Source: Gossypium raimondii (taxonomy: Eukaryota > Streptophyta > Magnoliopsida > Malvales > Malvaceae). Taken from it: DNA of 64,000 bases. Below are positions 12,242 to 23,359 of this stretch, piece after piece; position 1 is the first letter of the stretch; each line of letters opens with the position of its first letter. The notes under the pieces are model-generated. The model had not been told where the DNA came from and did no database searches. It saw only the letters and a program-made list of their open reading frames with translations. Position numbers and translations under genes: made by a program. The DNA lies in NCBI RefSeq assembly GCF_025698545.1, contig NC_068576.1:53478390-53542389 (forward strand), in the 5' to 3' direction.

Positions 12242-14900
12242 TTAATTGGAAAGGAGATCAATTAAGAAGTCATCCAACAGCGAACTGAAAAGCGCAAGTT
12301 CAACTGCTGATCCAACCTCTTCCTTTCCTTGGGTCAACTTCATCCAATTCTCATTCTTCCCAAAATCTTCCGTTCCCATTTCAATAACAACCCTTTTAGC
12401 ATTCACTGACAATGAACTGAAACTGTTGGATGGGATTTGGGGTTTCAATAGCTTAAATAGTTTCTGATGGTTGGTTTCTGGTTTATTATAATAGTCATCC
12501 AACAATTCATTTGGGAACTCATCTTCAAGCTCTGCCATTGCGATTCGTTTGTCCAACTCCACAGGCTCTAGCTGAGCCAGCCTCTCGAACCTTATGACCT
12601 TTTGCATCAGCTTTTGTTTGGTTACTGTTGTCAAACCCACAAATATTGTTAATTAATAGGAAATTATGTTCATATGTAAGAAAGGGAGAGGTACCTTCCA
12701 CACGGGCCAAGTGATCTTCGAAAGTAGAGCCATTGTCTTCTTCTTCTTCGTCATCGAAAGGGCAATCTAGAACAGACACTGGACTAAACTGTTCCTTTCC
12801 TTCTTCGTTTGGCGCCCAATCCTCCTGTCTCATTTCATTCCATTATCAGTTGAGTGAGTATTAGCCTAGCAATTAATCAAACCAACTTTAATCTTTATTC
12901 CATCCCATTCCAACATGAGAAAGTATCAAAAACTTTTAATATACCTATTTCTATCCATAACTCTCAAATGCACACTCAAACTTATATTCTTTATATTATT
13001 ATAAATGTAATAATATCAACTGAACAAGATTCAATTGACAAAATATAATTTATTTAACTTCGTTTTATTTAAACATATAATTCAATTCACCCACATACTT
13101 AAAAGATTATAGAAATAAACACTATGAGTGTATCAAATATCTATGCACTAAATCAAAATGAAGTGATTTGATATCAAAATTTCTTCGATTTTTACTAAAT
13201 TTTTTATTAACATAAGATAATGAATTTGAAAAATATCTAAATGGGTGATATATTCTTGCTAAATGAATTATTACTATCCTTTAAACTCGTCCCTAATGTA
13301 TTCTCATGGTTCGAGCTTAATTTAACATTGTTTCTCATAAGTATTTTGGAACAAAATATACTTTTAAGATAAAAACATTACTAAGCAAGATGTTTTGAAC
13401 TTTTAAAATGTTTTAAGACAAAAAAAGTTTGTAAAAATAAATTTTTCAACTAAAAGGAGAAATAAAAAAATTAACTTTTACTTAAAAATACTTTTTAACC
13501 TAAAAATATTTCCGAAAAACAATAATAAAGTGAAACTCCTGAAGGGGATTAGTTTAGGTACTATTCTTAAAAGATGTTACTCAATTTTATTCAAGATTAG
13601 ATGGGTTAGGTTGGGGTACAGTTAATTTGGTCATAAAGCAAGATTAGTTTGGATATGATAAAATAGACTTGAATTTTACTCAATACTCGAAATGCACAAA
13701 TGAGACCTAACCAACTGGGCCCGAATAATCCTTGGACATGCCAATCCACCACATACCACATGCCACATGCCACCCATTTTAATATAAGTGCCAATTCTCT
13801 GTTCTAACCAAACTCCCGAACTACTCAACCAAGAGCTAACCTATTTAATCAAAAACAATTTGTGTTTTTAGCCCGCCTGATAATAATCCCAATGCACATC
13901 AACTCAATTATGACAAGTAGGTCAATTTTCAGGTTGTAACAATAAAAATCACTACGCACGTGCTACACGTGAGGAATCCATGCAATTTGCGACCCCCTCA
14001 ACAAACTTGAAAATCCCCATCATATCCCCTTAACAAATTAAATAAAATATTTATGGATTATAAGGAGACAACCAAGCAGAGAAGCCACCAACAGACAGAC
14101 AGACGATAGACTAATTAATGTTAGGAAACAAATATTGAAGGAAGCTATTCTCTGTCATTTACCTTGGAATCCTCAGCGACTGTTACGCCTGCCATATTGC
14201 TGACATTTTTTTCCTCCGGTGAAGTCGTTTTGCTTGAAACGGTGCCGTTTTGAGTCGAGCTCTCTGGGTGACCGCTCCAAGACTGTAAATTGTTCGCTGT
14301 AAATTCACTTTCAGCCCAACTGCTATTGCTCCTGCTCGGAGACACCCTAACAGTAGAGCAAGTGTCGGTGGTGTTGTAATTGGGAATAGTATTCTGATAA
14401 GGCGGTTGATTTTTATCTTCAAGTAATTTGCTGAACAATTTCCATCGTTTGATCTCACCACCACCACCGCCGTGATCTTCTTTGTCAGTACTTTTTCTCC
14501 AAAAGCCTCTTTTGAAGAGCTTCCTGCAACTGTTGCTTTGCGATGACGAAGGTGGCGATGACTTGGTGAACGGAAAAGGCAGCTGCTTGATGGCTTTAAG
14601 TACGGATTCTGAAGCTCTTTGCAGAGCTGAAATGGTGGTCGACGAACCCGGCTTCGAACGGCTTCTTTTAAGAAGCCGTTTCGTAGCGCTTGAGTAATTA
14701 TGTTTAGATTTCTTCAAGTCGGCCTCCAGAAGAAACCTGATGGTGGTGCAACACTGGCGACGTGGAAACGATTTGAAACCACTAGAAGAGCAAGAACCCA
14801 AATCGTCTCTCAGGTAATCTTTGAGCATCAATGATTTTTTCTCGAGTGAAAGCGTTTTCCTAAGCTTGATATGATCAGTGGGAAAATTGATCAAAGCCAT
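12242..14900 (-). CDS. Plant-specific DUF4378-like protein, 416 aa
   Basis: Three exons join in frame: 14900-14163, 12824-12695 and 12624-12242 (738 + 130 + 383 nt). The first donor reads AAG|GTAAATG and the second exon opens at ACAG|GAGGATTGG. That acceptor has a weak pyrimidine tract, so the 1.3-kb intron deserves transcript proof. Residues 1-246 are basic and Ser-rich, with a conserved-looking stretch ISALQRASESVLKAIKQLP and a KLFKRGFWRK patch. The second exon carries FSPVSVLDCPFDDEEEED, a motif seen in DUF4378/TRM-type plant proteins. The C-terminal part (KLMQKVIRFERLAQLEPVEL, ending ALFSSLLDDFLIDLLSN) fits the C-terminal DUF4378 region. The molecular role is unknown; some relatives bind microtubule-organising complexes. 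Confidence 0.8.
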
Positions 14901-15250
14901 ATTTATGAAAAGAAAAAGAAAACAGGGTCAAAAGAATTTCAGGGTTTCAAGAGAGAGAGAGAGAGAGAGAGCGTGTGTAGTTAGTTGTTACAACTGGAAG
15001 CTGTGGTCATGATGATGATGGAATCGTGAAGGGGATAAGAGAGCATTTAAAATAAGACTGAGAATCATCAGTATATAAAAGTTTTAGCAGAAAAGAGTAA
15101 GAGCTTTTTGCACAAAGAAGAGAAGAGAAGACTAAGGAGTTTATAGGGGGGAAGGGGGGAGAGAGAGAGAGGTGGTAGTGAAGATCTCTAGGAGTTAGAG
15201 AAGCTTGGATGCCTCTTCTTCTCCTACTTCTTGTTTTTTGTTGTTATTAT
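14901..15250 (-). promoter_or_regulatory. Leader and promoter region of the DUF4378-like gene
   Basis: Upstream of ATG 14900 lies a GA microsatellite (about 14951-14971) and further GA-rich tracts at 15115-15175, typical of plant 5' UTRs. A TATA-like word in minus orientation lies near 15070 (tatataa read in reverse). Transcription start is not fixed. Confidence 0.35.
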
Positions 15251-15937
15251 GGTTCATATATTTGGGTTTTTGAATTTTATTGTAATTATTAGACGGTAAA
15301 TGAGGCGGGTACAATGAAAGGAAGTGTTGGTTTGTTTTGGAGTGGTGTGAGTGAGAGACCAGTAGTTGACCTTTGACGAATCTGAAAATGATGTGCTGTT
15401 ATCTTCCATGCATGCTAGGAGAGAATCAGCTGCAGGCACGCCCACACCTTTCTTGCTTAAAAGGCCAATGTTTTACCTGTGGTAATATTGCTTTTTTTTT
15501 TAAAAGAAAGTAATTAAACATATCATAATACAGTAGTACTGATAATGAGTGTCTACAAGATTAGAAAAATCAAAAGTAAATAATTAGAAATGGAGTAGCC
15601 CCATATTTTTATTCAATAATGAAGACGTTAATGCTTATCTACAACCCATTATGTTGCAATAAGTCTATACTATGAATGACCTATTCTTGGTTGATTACAA
15701 CTTAGAAGCAGGATTACCGCAGAGCAGGTAGGCAGAATTATTTGGTGTAATAATATCTGTCTGAGGCGCATGCAGGGATGAGTTCCCTCTTCCCTAGTAG
15801 CTAGTGTAATCAATTAATTTCATGCATGTCCCACGGTGAGGGCCGAGTGATTATGGCTTTCTACTTGCAAACTAAAGAGGAAACATCTTTTTTAACTAAA
15901 AAACCAAGAAAAGAAAAGAGAGGAAGCATCTTAATGT
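15251..15937. other. Intergenic, no gene seen
   Basis: Only short frames without domains. Nothing further recognised. Confidence 0.4.
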
Positions 15938-16837
15938 ACATGTGGAATTGTTAATTAAATAAAAAAATTTAAATTCAATATTAAATAATATTAAATTAAA
16001 CTTTAATATGTTTTCTTCTCTCTCCTCTCCCACGTTTCATTATCTTCTTCCCCCGCCCTCTCTACCATAGCTGCCCACCAAGTTCCAACAGGCCACCACG
16101 TCTCTATTTTTTATTTCATTCCAATGAAAAAAAAAAAACCCCTTATCTTGTTGGAGAAGAATCAGAGCTTTTATGTTGGAGCTTTTAAATTTGAAAGATT
16201 TCATTTCTAGGTTTATATATTTTGTTAATGGAGCTCCGATGTCAATGCTTTCTCGATCCCGCTGGCGCAATACAACCCGTTGGATGAGTCGAGCCCACTT
16301 GTTTTGAAGCTAAGGAAGAGTCCTTCACTTTTGGATTGATCCAAATGCGCCTCTCTCAATCTCAAAGCAATGGCTCAGCTGCTTAAGCTGAAAGCTTGAA
16401 CTCTGGTGTCAAAAAAGGGGAGTAAAGTAAGCCTTAAATTTCCCAGCTTCGATTCTTTGAATCGGCCACTGGGAGGTACCTTTTATTAAATTTTATTCAT
16501 TTATTTTATTAAATGCATTCATTCTGAGGTCCAGTATTATTTTATTGAGTCGAAGTATGAACGTGATTTAGTGGTCAAATGTTATTTTCCCTTGCACAGA
16601 CGTTGGAACAAAGGGTAGTGGATGCATACGGCTAGGGCCTAAGACAGGAGGGGCGCATGGACTAAATGCTGGTGGCGCAAGGGAAGTGGTGGCCTGGAGC
16701 TGTGCAAGGCAACAGTAGGTGGTTGTTGGAGTGAACTGTGAAGGTGATGAAACGGGGTAGAGGAGAGAGAAGGAAACGTATAAAAATTTAATTTAATATT
16801 GAATTTAAATTTTTATTTAATTAATAATTCCACATGT
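15938..16837. mobile_element. 900-bp inverted-repeat (TIR) element carrying a host-gene fragment
   Basis: The left end ACATGTGGAATTGTTAATTA is mirrored at the right end (TAATTAATAATTCCACATGT). Inverted similarity runs about 60-75 bp (left to about 16015, right from about 16775) and continues weakly into CTCTCTCCTCTCC/GGGTAGAGGAGAGAG. TGT lies just outside each end (15935-15937 and 16838-16840), a possible 3-bp target duplication, but the outer boundary is uncertain. No transposase is encoded. The interior holds a degraded protein fragment, annotated separately. Confidence 0.65.
16220..16475 (+). pseudogene. Captured gene fragment, resembling ASG1-type plant proteins
   Basis: On the plus strand one frame reads PLAQYNPLDESSPLVLKLRK then SPSLLD, and the +1 frame continues LIQMRLSQSQSNGSAA. 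The string LRKSPSLLDLIQMRLSQ, restored only by a one-base shift near 16336, matches my memory of a conserved motif in plant ASG1-like (At2g24100-type) proteins. Stops follow near 16388 and 16425. It lies wholly between the inverted repeats at 15938 and 16837, so it looks like a captured exon piece rather than a local gene. Family name is from memory. Confidence 0.55.
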
Positions 16838-18258
16838 TGTATACGGATTGGTTGCGGAATTTTTTTAATAAAATAAAAACTTTAACAATAAATTTCTTGT
16901 CACTTAACAATGATAGAAAGAGCAGCACATACGGTCGTACTAATGCCATGTGGGAGCTGCAAAAAGAGACCAGAGTCCCAAAGTACAATTTCTCCCTTTT
17001 TGTAGCTAATTGCAGCAGTAACAAACTGTAAGTGGCCTTGCTACTTAAGAGCAAAAAAAAAAAAAAAAGGCATTAATTTCTGATTTCCTAATCCTGAAAA
17101 AACAGATATAACAACATAAATGTAGGTTTATGAATATGAACCCCCATTTTTTATTGGACCGGGGATGTGGAACTTAACAGGGTAGGCGACAAGTAAAGAG
17201 ACTCCATCGTCCAATTCCACCATTTCCTTTTTCAGGTTTGCACATCGCCGCCTTCTTTTCCATGTGTTATGAGCTGAACTGCCTTTGATTTTAGCAAAAA
17301 AGCAAATTTGTCCATTAACGATTAAAGAAAAAAAGTACTCATGTAAGTCTTCAAAATTTGTTTCACTTTCACTTAAAACACCAACGACAGGATGACTGAA
17401 TGCGGGAGGATTTTAGTAAAACTGAAGCAAAATTTTTTATTGGATTCAGTTCCAATTTCCGAACCTCCTTTCATCAAAATCATGGTAATCAGTTTTGTCA
17501 CGCTGCAACCCATTCCATTGTACCTATCCTAACTTTAGATTTTTAATGTCGCCCATATTTAGATTTATGGTAGTAAAAGTATAATGAAGGGTTGTGTATT
17601 AAGAATTAAATTATATTTTGTCTTTTTTACTTACAAAATAAAGCAAAACAATTCATGTACATTAGTTTTAAAGAGCATATTAGTCTTTTTAATTAAAATT
17701 TTATCCATTTGTATTGTTAAAAATTAGCATGATTAACAAATAATCAAATAATTATACGTGGCATGTCACATGTACAACATGCTGACGTACAAGGACCAGT
17801 TTTAATAGTAGAAATGAATGAAACTTTTAAGAGAAATATCGCTTTATATTTGATTTAATGTATAAGGATTGTCCATTCCTTGAGTGGAAGGGCAAAATGT
17901 GATCTGACTTTTAGTATAAGGGCTTCCATGGTACTTTTACCGATTTATGGCACATTCATGATGTGGGTAAAAAAATAATTTCAAAATGTTTAGTGACCTA
18001 GTTGTAACTTTTTTTAGTTAAGTGATTAAAATAAGAACTTACCAATAATTTAATAACTAATAGTCTAATAGTGTAGCTTACCTAAAAAAAACCACCCTTA
18101 TAAAGTCGAGATGGATTCAAACTTGTCAAGTTAAAGGGTTTTTCTTTTGTCACTCTGAAACATCAATGAGTATACTTTGTAAAACATGTTTCAGTTATTT
18201 TAGTTAAACACAAACAAGTATTATCTATATAATACATTTGATTTTATGAAGTCAAATT
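16838..18258. other. Intergenic with dispersed repeat fragments
   Basis: No gene seen. The stretch 17580-17945 (ttaaattatattttgtcttt ... tggtacttttacc) resembles 21585-21880 and the arms at 54.4-55.7 kb, so it is a dispersed long-inverted-repeat family. Confidence 0.45.
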
Positions 18259-20990
18259 TGTAACACCCCTTATCCGTATTCGACACCGAAATAGGATACG
18301 AGGCATTACCAGAACACATACACTTGTAAACGTATTGAACCGAGTTATAAAATTTCATCTAAATTAAAAATTTCAAATTATTAACGTGCTTTTATAATTC
18401 TTCACAATATATCCTCAAAATATTATATTCATAATAAATAAGGCCTACGAGACCCGATACATACTCATGCAATTCAATGCTTCATTTCTTTTTATTCAAT
18501 TCACAAATTCTCATTCTCACAATTCAAATCCTATCACTAGCAATTTTCATTTAATTCACATACAATTCAATATTAGTAAGTTCAATACTAATACGTATTT
18601 ACCATTTAACTCAACGTTTATCGATTATACCATTTATTAACACATTTATGAAATTCTCAATTTTGCAATGAAAATATCACTTTAGCTTAAATAACAACCT
18701 CAATTAAACTCATCATCCCCTTTTTCGTCATTTTTCACTTCAAATATGAACTTACTATTTCATTATCTTTCCACACCCATTTCCTATGCATATCACACAA
18801 GACATAAGCATATCATTCAACCATAGTCGCAAGCTAATGCATTTAAACATAATTCTTTTTTGGAATTAACCACGTGATAAACCATTTCACTAGAGATTAC
18901 ATAATTTAAACCTTACCACCCCTGTCATGATCACAAGCATATTTCCATTTAGGCACTTACCATCTCAATGCATAACTTATAAGTTTAACGTGGCATAATC
19001 CAACCACAACTTGGCCAAAGCCTAAGCATATACACCAAATATGTTAACCATATAAACATATAGCATAAGCATTATAAGCATAGATAAGCACAACATTTGT
19101 TCATGTATCAAACTTACCAACATGTGTTAATTCATAAACCATTCATGACATTACCTCAAGCCATATCATATTCCAAATATACCATACACACATACTATGA
19201 AACTTTATTTTCCCACATGAGCTTAAACCAAGACCAATCATGCGCAAATATAAGCATCATTTCTATTTCATCGTTTATCAATCATAGTCGAACATATGAT
19301 CAATTATACACAAATCATTCATATATTTTCCAATTTTCCTCCTCCTCCTCATCATTCCACATCCTTAATGTGTATAACACACTTAAACAACATTATCCAT
19401 ACTTTTACTATTTTCCTATATGCAAATTCAAACTGTTTGTCTGAGTCAGAGTCACTAATTTATTTATAACTCGAGCTACCGAGCTCCAAATTAAGATCCG
19501 TTAATTTTTCCCAAAACTAGACTCACATATATTCTTACCATAAAATTTTTAGAATTTTTTTCTTATCCAATAAGTACAGTTTGTTCTTTAAATTTTCTCC
19601 TATTTCACTGCTCGACAGTTTTGACCTTTCTTCACTAAAAATTAATTATTTCATAGTACAGAATTCTGATAATATTCTCGTTTGTTTCTTTTGAAAATAG
19701 ACTCATTCAGAATTCTATACATATAAATTTTATCTCATAATTATTTTTTTACAATTTTTAATGATTTTCCAAATTCAGAACAGAGGATTTTGAAATCATT
19801 CTAGCCCTGTCTCACTAAATTTTAAATATCTCATAATATAAAACTCTTTTGCTTGCTCTGTCTCTTTTATATGAACATAGGCTCATTCAAATTTAATTAC
19901 ATATATTATTCAGCCTCTAATTCAATTTCCACCATTTTTGGTGATTTTTCAAAGTCACACAACTGTTGCTGTCTAAACTGTTTTGTTGCTAAATGTACTC
20001 TTTCATAATTTCACTTTTTCTCACTTTTCTTTTTTTACTGATCAAAGTCAATTTCTTGTCTTTCTTGATTTATAATAACATATTTAACTTGTTTAACACT
20101 CACATTATTCAATTTAGTCCAAAAATCATACTTTGGAAAATTACATTTTTGCCCCTAAAGTTTCACAAAATTATGATTTTGCCCCTAGGCTCGTAAAATA
20201 ATTTTTATTCAATTTTCTTGCATTTTAGGCCTAGCCAAACCATTTTATAACTATAGCAGTTCACAATTCTCACTTATTCACACACTTGTGACATATTTTA
20301 TAACTTTTACAAATTAATCCTTTTAGGCATTTTCATCGAAAATCACTTAGTAAAAGGCGTTCATCACACTCCAAACACTCATATTCTTCCATAAAACATC
20401 AAAATACATGCATATCATTTATGGGTAAATTTTTAAACACAAACCCTAGTTCAAAATAATGGTAAAAATAGGTAAATCTTGTTACGAGGATTTCAAAAAT
20501 GTAAAAAGCATTAAAAATGGGGCTAGAACGGACTTACAATAGAGCTTGAAAGCTTGAAAAACCCTAGCCATGATTTCTCCATGCAATTTTCGGCGTAGGG
20601 GTTGAAGATGAACAAAAGTTGGCTTTTAATTTTGTTTTTAATTCATTTTAATAACTAAATAACCAAAATGCCCTTAATGAAAAACTTTGGAAACATGCCT
20701 AACCATGTCCATTTTTGTCCACCAACTTAACCAATGGTATAATTACCATATAAGGACCTCCAATTTAAAATTTCATAACAATTGGCCGCCTCTAACATGT
20801 AGATCTCAACTTTTGCACTTTTTATAATTTAGTTCTTTTGACTAAATTGAGTGCCCAAACGTCGAAATTTTCGAACGAAATTTTCACGAAATCATAGATC
20901 ATGAAAATATAATAAAAATAAATTTTATCCTTGTCAGATTTGTGGTCCCGAAACCACTGTTCCGACTAGGCCCAAAATCAGGCTGTTACA
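18259..20990. mobile_element. Solo LTR, Ty3/gypsy-like, 2.73 kb, opposite orientation to the first
   Basis: It starts TGTAACACCCCTTATCCG and ends CAGGCTGTTACA. The flanks are AAATT at 18254-18258 and again at 20991-20995, a perfect 5-bp target duplication. The reverse complement of its right end (TGTAACAGCCTGATTTTGGG, then GGAACAGTGGTTTCGGGACC) matches the left end of the 6428-9077 LTR, so the two belong to related families in opposite orientation. No internal coding region remains. Confidence 0.85.
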
Positions 20991-20995
20991 AAATT

Positions 20996-22324
20996 AATAA
21001 ATATTTAAGGGTGAAATTATTATTTGAGGTCTGAACTTGACAATATTTATCAGATTGGGGTCTAAATTTATTTAGTCCAAGTTATATCCTAAACTTTGCC
21101 ATTATTCCCATGTTAGGGGTTGAACTTTAGGATTTTCAAGAATTAACTTGAATAAAAAAAATTAAAATCTTAATATAGGAACATTTATCAAAGTTAGGGT
21201 TTAACTTAAATAAAAAAATTTCAGGTCTGAACGCAAGGAAAGTTACGAAGTTTAAGTCCATAATGCAAGTTGAATTCGGCCTGTTGTCGCGGTCTCTTAT
21301 ATGACAAGGTCAATTGGGCCTAATTTTCCGCACGCATCGACGCTAACAAACATGTGGCGTCCCTGCTTTTCAAATTTAAAGTTGTTTTGACACGGGCCGT
21401 ACTTAGTTTGTTCCTACTTTAATTTGAAAAAGTGGCCTTGTCGGCTTCAATAAAACTGTTCTTAAATCATGGTGATGTGATACCATTTAAGTTGCTCACG
21501 CGCTTCCAGTCTATAAGTTTCAAGTTTGGATAAATTTATACACACAGCTTGTTAACCAAAAAAGCCCAACGGAAGAAAGATCATACAAGCTATTGTAATA
21601 AGAGTTAAATTATATTTTGTTTTTCTATTTTAAAATAAGTAAATTAGTCTCTATATGCTAGATCCAAGATAAAATTGGTCATTTCGTTAAAAAATTTATC
21701 CATTTTCATTGTTAAAAATTATTCTCTATATGCCTACATGATGTACACGTGATGTGCTATGTGCAATTGTGTGGTTATTTTATTAGTCACGCTAGTTTTT
21801 AATTATAGAAGGGGATGAAAATTCTAACGACTAATATAATTCTTAATACATGTACCTCCATGATACTTTTACTGAAAAGAAACCAGTTCCTTTTTTGTTT
21901 CCTTAAAGTACGATGTAATTCTATATATGAATTGAAACTATTTTGTATCCATAATTTTATAAAATTTTAATTAAATTTATAGTAAATAAAAATAAAAATT
22001 TTGTAATATTATTTTTTTATCTACAAACTCGAATTTTAGGCTTTGTTTACTACTCAAATGTATAATCATTGAGATGCCCATACATGTTTGTTGTTGCGAT
22101 TCCGAAGGAAAATCTTTTGGATTAGTTGTTGACTTGTTGGAAACAGGGGAACGAACTCGTAGTCGAGTCGTATATCTTACATGCCCTCTGGCTTCTTCAA
22201 ATTCAACAATACCATACCAGTTGTACATCTTTACCTAAAACCTTACACAAAAAGATCATATATTACAAAAAAAAAAAAAAAAAACACAAAACAAACACTT
22301 GCAGTAGTTTGTAGTTTGTACACT
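20996..22324. other. Intergenic downstream of the DREB1 gene
   Basis: Repeat-like text (21000-21270, 21585-21880) and a poly-A run at about 22267-22284. No gene is supported. The last 100 bp are probably the 3' UTR of the DREB1 gene. Confidence 0.4.
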
Positions 22325-23074
22325 TCAGATTGAGTAACTCCATAAAGACACATCGATATCACTGTCAGCTTCATCGCGATTCCTTGGTGGTGAAAGTAGA
22401 AGCGCTTCAGCCATGCTGTCAAGCAGCTTAGGCATGTAGAACATTTCTTCTTCATCCATGAAGTGAATTTTCTCTGTCGAAACTTCACCTTCAGCTGCCA
22501 TTTTTTTCTTGTTTTCCAACTTGACGTCACTGCTCGAAACTTCACAATCGGAAGCCTTGAAGCTTCCCTGCCTGACGTCGCTACCGGAGAGTTCCTGGAA
22601 TACTTGAGGCCTAAATGCTTCAGCTGCCTCAGCTGCGGCTCTCCTGATATCGGCGGCATCGTTGGAAGCAGGCACGGGTAACCTCCAAACAGAGTCAGCG
22701 AAGTTAAGGCAAGCAGCCTTGCCTCTGAATGCTAATGCAGCTACATCATGTGCCCGGGCAGCCATTTCAGGGGTGGGATACGTTCCAAGCCAAATGCGAG
22801 TCTTTTTATTAGGCTCCCGCAATTCGCATACCCATTTATCATTATTCCTCCTTCGAACACCTCTAAAAACCGGATGCCGCGTCTCCTTGAATACTCTCCT
22901 CCCTGCTCGTTTCTTAGGCCTGTTGGTCGCTAGTAAAAGCACTTCCTCGTCAGAGTGAACAGCTCGCTGGCCTCCAATGCCCCCTTCAGAGGATGAAGAT
23001 GGCTCCACCCTTTCAGCACGCATAGAATAAGACTTGGAGAAGGGGACGTCAGACGTTTGACTTGGAATATCCAT
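22325..23074 (-). CDS. DREB1: CBF/DREB1-type AP2/ERF transcription factor, 249 aa
   Basis: Intronless. I start at ATG 23074 (MDIPSQ...), because the 51 extra in-frame residues upstream are low-complexity (NPNPNP, LLLLLLL) and match no CBF leader. A single AP2 domain spans residues 69-127 with KWVCELREP, the Val characteristic of DREB specificity. It is flanked by the CBF signatures [16 protein letters not shown] (53-68) and DSVWR (127-131, usually DSAWR). The C-terminus is acidic and ends LWSYSI, close to the LWSY activation motif. DREB1 proteins bind CCGAC (DRT/CRT) elements and switch on cold, drought and salt genes in the nucleus. Its neighbours suggest a DDF1/DDF2 orthologue, a branch known to raise GA2-oxidase expression. 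Confidence 0.93.
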   Translation of the reverse strand: MDIPSQTSDVPFSKSYSMRAERVEPSSSSEGGIGGQRAVHSDEEVLLLATNRPKKRAGRRVFKETRHPVFRGVRRRNNDKWVCELREPNKKTRIWLGTYPTPEMAARAHDVAALAFRGKAACLNFADSVWRLPVPASNDAADIRRAAAEAAEAFRPQVFQELSGSDVRQGSFKASDCEVSSSDVKLENKKKMAAEGEVSTEKIHFMDEEEMFYMPKLLDSMAEALLLSPPRNRDEADSDIDVSLWSYSI

Positions 23075-23250
23075 TGAATTGAGTAAAAAACAAGTTATGG
23101 GTGTTGGGTTTTTAAGCAGCAAAAGGAGCAGTAAAGTACTTTTCAAAACGGTTTCGAGATTATGGTGTCTGGGTTCGGTTTTGGGAGTTGAATCTTTTGG
23201 ATTTGGATTTGGATTTGGATTTTTCAAGCAGCAAGAGAGTTGGAGAAAGG

Positions 23251-23258
23251 TATATATA
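23251..23258 (-). promoter_or_regulatory. TATA box of the DREB1 gene
   Basis: A TATATATA word, read on the minus strand, sits about 180 bp upstream of ATG 23074. The intervening leader holds a GGATTT hexamer array (about 23195-23222 on the plus strand). Confidence 0.5.
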
Positions 23259-23359
23259 GTTTAGGAGGGAAAGGGCGTGGGGGCAGATGGAGTGCGATTT
23301 AGACACGGACGCGCATATTATAGAGTGCCAGCTGTGACGTTCTAAAGGTCCCATATAAA

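Noticed and set aside
22243-22958. Long frames on both strands overlapping the DREB1 gene
   Set aside because: Shadow frames of the AP2/ERF coding sequence.
23075-23227. N-terminal extension of the DREB1 protein by 51 residues
   Set aside because: Low-complexity and outside the family pattern; the internal ATG at 23074 gives a normal CBF length.
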